This document shows positions 7,456 to 10,418 of a DNA stretch of 10,418 nucleotides, one piece after another (the stretch's first letter is position 1; every line of letters starts with the position of its first letter). Position numbers and translations under genes: made by a program. The DNA comes from CAYSLC01 sp964431545 (GTDB lineage Bacteria; Desulfobacterota; Desulfobacteria; Desulfobacterales; JAABSP01). The notes below the pieces were generated by a model. It was not told where the DNA came from and searched no databases. It saw only the letters and a program-made list of their open reading frames with translations. The DNA lies in contig CAYSLC010000193.1 of NCBI GenBank assembly GCA_964431545.1, positions 1-10,418 of the forward strand, read 5' to 3'.

Positions 7456-8366
7456 GGGGCGTCCGGCTCCTCCAGGTGGGCCAGCCGGGCGGCCAGCTCC
7501 TCGATGTAGGCGGCCGGATCGGCGATCTCGACGAAGCCGTTGATCCGGTACGGCGCCAGGGCCGTCCGGCCGGTCTCGTGGTTCGGCATGTCGAGGAGGA
7601 CCGCCTGGACGGCCCGGACCAGGGACTCCCCCAGGTCCGGCGCGGCCAGCACGAGCATCCGGGGCACCGGTTCGGTCTTTTCGAGGATGGTGAATTCCCG
7701 GCGGAAGCTCTCGGGGTTTTCGTCCTGGGAGACCCAGTCGGTGTTGGAGAGGGCCCCGGCCGCGGTCCGGCGGAAAAAGACCCAGCTCGACACATTGAGT
7801 TCGCTCCCGGCGAAGACGTATCCCACCTTCCCCTCCGGGGCCTCCCCTTCCGGTTCGGACAGCTGGGCCAGCCGGAGCCCCGCCGCCTCCAGCGCCGCCC
7901 GGGGCAGATGGTAGGCCGATGTGGAGCCGGGGTCCTCGAAGGCGATGACCTTTCCGGGGAGATCCCCAAGGGTCGTGATGCCGGAATCCTTTCGGGCGAA
8001 GATGAAGGAGTTGTACTCGAGGACCCCCTCCCGCCGGATCAGCAGGATCGGAACCGCCCCCGCCTTTCCGGCGAAGGCGAGCGAGGCATACGGCGTCTCG
8101 AAGATCAGGTCGAGCTTTCCGGACCGGATCAGGGCGGCGGTCGCCGTTTGGCTGTTCTTTCCGTCCAGAACCACGTCGCACCCTTCGATCCCGTGTCCCT
8201 CCAGCCGTTCGGCGAGATACTCGGCAATGGGCTTGAGGCGTTCGTACTCCCGCCGGACCTCCTTGGCCGGCCGTCCGATGGTCAACAGGTCGCCGGCCCC
8301 GGCCGTCCAGGGGAGCAACAGCGGCAACAGGGCCAGGAAAACGAGGTGACGGGGGTTCTTCGCCAT
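7452..8366 (-). CDS. PhnD-like periplasmic substrate-binding protein
   Basis: A 304-residue exported protein of the phosphate/phosphite/phosphonate-binding (PhnD, type 2 periplasmic binding) family. The N-terminus has a hydrophobic signal peptide (MAKNPRHLVFLALLPLLLPW) ending near TAGA-G at about residue 24. Supporting motifs are LKPIAEYLAERL (44-55), KLDLIFETPYASLAF (84-98), ITTLGDLPGKVIAFEDPGST (130-149) and STSAYHLPRAALEAAGL (148-164), the lobe-hinge and ligand-contact region of the family. Start choice: the ATG at 8366 has AAAGGGAG five bases upstream; the frame opens further to 8405 without a better site. No permease or ATPase gene is adjacent. Instead its stop overlaps the start of a diguanylate cyclase, so a sensory role is more likely than transport. 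PhnD-type domains are known as sensor parts in other systems, such as the tetrathionate sensor TtrS. The ligand is not known. Confidence 0.9.
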   Translation of the reverse strand: MAKNPRHLVFLALLPLLLPWTAGAGDLLTIGRPAKEVRREYERLKPIAEYLAERLEGHGIEGCDVVLDGKNSQTATAALIRSGKLDLIFETPYASLAFAGKAGAVPILLIRREGVLEYNSFIFARKDSGITTLGDLPGKVIAFEDPGSTSAYHLPRAALEAAGLRLAQLSEPEGEAPEGKVGYVFAGSELNVSSWVFFRRTAAGALSNTDWVSQDENPESFRREFTILEKTEPVPRMLVLAAPDLGESLVRAVQAVLLDMPNHETGRTALAPYRINGFVEIADPAAYIEELAARLAHLEEPDAP

Positions 8367-8404
8367 GGGGTCTCCCTTTCGTTTGGGGTTGGTCCGCCCT
8401 CTCA

Positions 8405-8433
8405 AATCTATCGTCGAATCGCCCGTTTGGCAA
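8405..8433 (-). promoter_or_regulatory. Promoter of the PhnD-like/diguanylate cyclase operon
   Basis: On the minus strand TTGCCA (8433-8428) and TAGATT (8410-8405) are exactly 17 bases apart, matching five and four of six consensus positions. Transcription would begin near 8398, giving a leader of about 30 bases with the AAAGGGAG ribosome site. This is the best promoter match in the window. Confidence 0.6.
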
Positions 8434-8521
8434 GTTTTTGATGGCGGGAGGGCCCCGCCCGGACCTCCGGGCTCCCGGCTGCCATCGGCTCCCAGCGGGC
8501 TCCATCGGACCGACCCGTGAA

Positions 8522-8550
8522 TTGCATTTTTCCCCGGAAGGCCTTACTGT
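8522..8550 (+). promoter_or_regulatory. Candidate promoter of the exported protein/PqqD-like operon
   Basis: TTGCAT (8522-8527) and TACTGT (8545-8550) have 17-base spacing, each matching three of six consensus positions. A start near 8557 would make an ATG at 8560 almost leaderless, which favours the ATG at 8578. Between this site and the minus-strand promoter, 8434-8521 is GC-rich with imperfect GGCTCCC repeats of unclear meaning. Confidence 0.4.
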
Positions 8551-8562
8551 AAGAAGGAGATG

Positions 8563-8570
8563 AAAAGGAG
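8563..8570 (+). promoter_or_regulatory. Ribosome binding site deciding the start at 8578
   Basis: AAAAGGAG ends seven bases before the ATG at 8578. The alternative ATG at 8560 has AAGGAG touching it with no spacer, so 8578 is preferred. Confidence 0.6.
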
Positions 8571-8577
8571 AGAGACC

Positions 8578-9225
8578 ATGGGAAAATACATGGAACAACA
8601 TCCGCGTCTCCTCGCGCTCGCCCTGTTCCTCGCCCTATCCCTCGCCTCGGCGGTTCCCGCCCTGGCGGTCCATCCCCTGGATCTGGCGGGATTCCACCTG
8701 GGCGGAAGGATCGAGGACTACCGGTCCAGGCTCCGGATGTCCAGCGACCTGCCCATCCGCCACATGGAGTGCATCCACGAGGTGGAGATCGCGCCCATCT
8801 CCGAATACAAGAGCGGACTGATCGCCTATGGAACCTGCGATGAACCCGGTCGGATCGTCCGGATCAAGCTCAAGTACAAAAACGCCACCCGGTCGTTTTA
8901 CAACGAGCTGCTCTCTCGGTTCAAGGCCCGGTTCGGGGAGCCCTACGAGTGGCGCGGGGACCCCTTCCACGTGGTGATCGCCTGGAAGTGGTCCTTCGTC
9001 GACGAGGCGGGCAACCGGGTCAGCCTCATCCTGCAGCACAACCTCAAGGACGAGGACCAGAAGATGGGCAACTCGGTCAAGCTGACCCTCACCAGCCAGA
9101 TCGAGGCGGAGCTGGCCTGCTTCGAGGCGAAGGAGGCGGCGGCGGAAAAGGAGCGGGAGCGGCGGGGAGAAACCGTCCGCAAACCCGCCGGACCCCCGGA
9201 CTGGGAGATGCTGATCCCCCGGTAG
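8578..9225 (+). CDS. Exported protein of unknown family
   Basis: I do not recognise this 215-residue protein. It has a clear signal peptide: a short N-region, a hydrophobic core (LLALALFLALSLASAVPALA, 11-30) and an ALA-V cleavage site at about residue 30. The mature part is about 185 residues of mixed alpha/beta character. It has two cysteines (65 and 87) that could form a disulfide, a stretch FYNELLSRFKARFGEPYEW (107-125), and a charged, Ala/Glu/Lys-rich helix at about 173-197 containing a third cysteine (181). There are no membrane segments after the signal and no lipobox, so it is probably periplasmic. The LLSRFKARFGEPYEW pattern recalls small secreted proteins that compare strand-helix units, but this is weak. 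The PqqD-like gene follows 20 bases downstream, probably in the same transcript. Confidence 0.8.
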   Translation: MGKYMEQHPRLLALALFLALSLASAVPALAVHPLDLAGFHLGGRIEDYRSRLRMSSDLPIRHMECIHEVEIAPISEYKSGLIAYGTCDEPGRIVRIKLKYKNATRSFYNELLSRFKARFGEPYEWRGDPFHVVIAWKWSFVDEAGNRVSLILQHNLKDEDQKMGNSVKLTLTSQIEAELACFEAKEAAAEKERERRGETVRKPAGPPDWEMLIPR

Positions 9226-9245
9226 ACCGGAGAACGCGGAGGGGT

Positions 9246-9644
9246 GTGATCGCCACATCGCCCATGGCACTGTTTCGGAAAGGGAGAGGATCCCGCTTGA
9301 GCCGGGAGGAGGCCCTGGCGTGCGTGCCCGTGAAGAACCGCGCGGTGATGGAAACCGACCCGGACGCCGAGGAGATGCTCCTCACCTACCCTCTCCGGGT
9401 TCGGCCGTGGATCGGGCGGATCCTCCGGGGCCTGGGCCGAACCCCGGCCGATCCACCGAGAAAGAAACTCCAGCTCGACCCCGTCGGCACACGGGTCTGG
9501 CGGCTTCTGGACGGCGAGCGGTCCGTTAGGGCCGTCATCGAGGCCTTCCGGGCGGAATACGACGTCGACCCCAAGGACGCGGAGATCGCCGTGACCCGGT
9601 TTCTCCGGGAGCTGGGGCGGCGGGGGGTGGTGGGGTTGCGGTAG
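9246..9644 (+). CDS. PqqD-family protein (stand-alone)
   Basis: A 132-residue protein whose C-terminal half (about 74-132) fits the PqqD fold: KKLQLDPVGTRVWRLLDG (73-90), then VRAVIEAFRAEYDV (94-107) and AVTRFLRELGRRGVV (115-129). PqqD and related RRE domains bind precursor peptides for modifying enzymes, typically radical SAM proteins. Here neither a radical SAM gene nor an obvious precursor is adjacent. The N-terminal 70 residues (LSREEALACVPVKN and onward) are a second conserved region in PqqD-like orphans. Start choice: the GTG at 9246 has GGAGG three bases upstream. An ATG at 9264 (MALFRKG) gives an N-terminus more like family members but has no ribosome site; the 18-base difference is unresolved. 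Cytosolic; function unknown. Confidence 0.75.
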   Translation: MIATSPMALFRKGRGSRLSREEALACVPVKNRAVMETDPDAEEMLLTYPLRVRPWIGRILRGLGRTPADPPRKKLQLDPVGTRVWRLLDGERSVRAVIEAFRAEYDVDPKDAEIAVTRFLRELGRRGVVGLR

Positions 9645-9678
9645 CGTCGCCGGGTGTTGAAGCCCCGGCAAAAAGAGT

Positions 9679-9718
9679 TTGACCATTTGCCGTTTCTTAT
9701 CATAAGGTTATGGGTAAC
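9679..9718 (+). promoter_or_regulatory. Candidate promoter/operator of the toxin-antitoxin module
   Basis: TTGACC (9679-9684) matches five of six -35 positions, with a poor -10 (TAAGGT, 9703-9708) 18 bases on. Overlapping it are two adjoining inverted repeats, CTTAT-C-ATAAG (9696-9706) and GTTA-TGGG-TAAC (9707-9718). Antitoxins of this type commonly bind such palindromes over the promoter to repress their own operon, so these are the likely operators. Confidence 0.4.
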
Positions 9719-9750
9719 GATGGCCAACATGTCACCGAAGGAATAGAAAC

Positions 9751-10014
9751 ATGTCGATTTCAAAGCAAGAAACTCCCCCATACCAGCGATCGTCGATTGG
9801 TACGGCGGAGGCATTTTACACTTTATTCCGAACACTTCCAGCAGAGGACAAACTAGCGGTGGTAAAGTATATCCTTGAGGATGAGGATGTGCGGCAACAG
9901 GAATTTCGGACCGATATCCCCAATAAAACAACTCTAAGCGCCTTTGCTGAAAAAAAAGCTGATATGCCCGTTTATGAATCCATTGAGGCGTTGCGAAAGG
10001 ATCTGTTGTCTTGA
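9751..10014 (+). CDS. Antitoxin of a YafQ-type module (RelB-like)
   Basis: This 87-residue protein lies directly before, and overlaps, the YafQ toxin gene, which sets its role: it should bind and neutralise the toxin and probably repress the operon. An N-terminal tail (1-18) leads to AEAFYTLFRTLPAEDKLAVV (19-38) and KYILEDEDVRQQ (39-50). IPNKTTLSAFAEKKADMPVY (56-75), then ESIEALRKDLLS, resembles the C-terminal toxin-binding part of antitoxins paired with RelE/YafQ toxins. It does not look like the ribbon-helix-helix protein DinJ, so no symbol is given. AAGGA lies eight bases before the ATG. Its codons are clearly AT-richer than those of the genes to the left. Confidence 0.8.
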   Translation: MSISKQETPPYQRSSIGTAEAFYTLFRTLPAEDKLAVVKYILEDEDVRQQEFRTDIPNKTTLSAFAEKKADMPVYESIEALRKDLLS

Positions 10015-10283
10015 GATTCCCCGTTCGTAGAACGAGGCAGATGAAACGGGACGTAAAGCGACTTTTAAAAAGGGGCAAAGATATCGAAAAGCTGTTCAAA
10101 GCAGTGGAGATCCTATCTGAAGGAAATGAATTGCCATCAGAATATAAGGATCATGCTCTTGCCGGAAACCTCAAGGGTAAACGAGACTGCCACTTGGAAG
10201 GTGATTGGATCTTAATTTATGCCATTGAGGACGATGAACTGGTTCTCTATCGAACCGGAAGTCATTCCGATCTGTTTGAGTAA
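10011..10283 (+). CDS. yafQ: YafQ-family toxin, ribosome-dependent mRNA endonuclease
   Basis: A 90-residue member of the RelE/ParE superfamily, full length for YafQ. YafQ cuts mRNA on the ribosome; in E. coli the key residues include His50, His63, Asp67 and His87. Counting here with an offset of two gives His48 (in YKDHAL), His61 and Asp65 (in CHLEGDW), Arg81 and His85 (in RTGSHSDLF), so all are kept and the toxin should be active. It starts at a TTG (10011) sharing TTGA with the antitoxin stop, with GAAAGGA nine bases upstream, which couples the two. An ATG at 10041 would remove the first beta-strand seen in E. coli YafQ and is unlikely. The toxin depends on the upstream antitoxin for control. 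Confidence 0.92.
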   Translation: MRFPVRRTRQMKRDVKRLLKRGKDIEKLFKAVEILSEGNELPSEYKDHALAGNLKGKRDCHLEGDWILIYAIEDDELVLYRTGSHSDLFE

Positions 10284-10326
10284 GGGGGATGAGTCCAACC
10301 GATCAACCTGGCCGAAACAAAGACCA

Positions 10327-10418
10327 ATGCCTTACCCGTTAAAGCAAAATGACATGAAACAAGCGCATGACCCCATCGTTATCGCGATGGATATCGACGA
10401 CTTTCTGACCAGCATGGA
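10327..10418 (+). CDS. Possible start of a gene running off the window
   Basis: An open frame begins at ATG 10327 (MPYPLKQNDMKQAHDPIVI) or at ATG 10354 (MKQAHDPIVIAMDIDDFLTS) and stays open to the end of the window. Neither start has a strong ribosome site. HDPIVIAMDIDDFL reads like real protein, but about 30 codons are too few to assign a family. The 17-codon ORF at 10289-10342, with GGGGG touching its ATG, overlaps it and looks like chance. Confidence 0.25.
   Translation, partial: MPYPLKQNDMKQAHDPIVIAMDIDDFLTSM

Noticed and set aside
7456..8601. N-terminal extension of the diguanylate cyclase frame through the PhnD-like gene
   Set aside because: The extended part is an out-of-frame reading of the PhnD-like gene; the cyclase starts cleanly at 7455 with a membrane segment.
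9650..9669. Hairpin GCCGGG/CCCGGC after the PqqD-like gene as an intrinsic terminator
   Set aside because: The stem is only six base pairs and is followed by AAAAAG rather than a T-run, so it lacks terminator form on the plus strand.
9719..9745. Eight-codon ORF before the antitoxin as a leader peptide
   Set aside because: No ribosome site and no regulatory codon pattern or attenuator structure.
10373..10390. CCATCG/CGATGG stem near the right end
   Set aside because: A six-base stem inside a possible coding frame, within chance expectation.

Overview
The window is one stretch of a GC-rich bacterial chromosome, with dense genes, short spacers, Shine-Dalgarno sites of the AAAGGGAG/AAGGAG type and sigma70-like promoter pairs. 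The lineage cannot be fixed from the sequence. The mix of a DUF6785/DUF6784 membrane protein, a stand-alone PqqD-like protein, a PhnD-like binding protein beside a GGDEF protein and a YafQ module would fit Desulfobacterota (former Deltaproteobacteria) or a neighbouring Gram-negative phylum; this is inference.

Layout, left to right. (a) 1-312 is a non-coding margin with a perfect 25-bp inverted repeat (a REP/BIME-like pair) and a tiny ORF that may be a gene remnant. (b) 313-1479 (minus) encodes an AlbA_2/Schlafen-type regulator with a C-terminal GHKL-ATPase-like half. (c) A 340-bp divergent spacer (1480-1819) carries candidate promoters for both directions, a short direct repeat and a leader hairpin. 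(d) 1820-5816 (plus) is a two-gene operon of large polytopic membrane proteins. The first is a DUF6785/DUF6784 protein and the second an OPT-like 'peptide transporter' type protein; they look like distant paralogues and may act as a pair. (e) 5788-8366 (minus) is a translationally coupled pair: a secreted PhnD-like periplasmic binding protein, then a membrane diguanylate cyclase (periplasmic domain, HAMP, PAS, GGDEF with intact active and inhibitory sites). No ABC permease or ATPase accompanies the binding protein, so the pair reads as a sensing module that feeds c-di-GMP. (f) 8578-9644 (plus) holds a secreted protein of unknown family followed by a stand-alone PqqD-like protein. (g) From about 9650 the base composition becomes visibly more AT-rich. 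Here sits a complete type II toxin-antitoxin module (RelB-like antitoxin, YafQ toxin), then the possible start of another gene running off the window.

The most interesting parts are the PhnD/diguanylate cyclase couple, the tandem OPT-like pair, the orphan PqqD next to an unknown exported protein, and the REP pair at the left edge. I found no CRISPR array, tRNA, rRNA or transposase.
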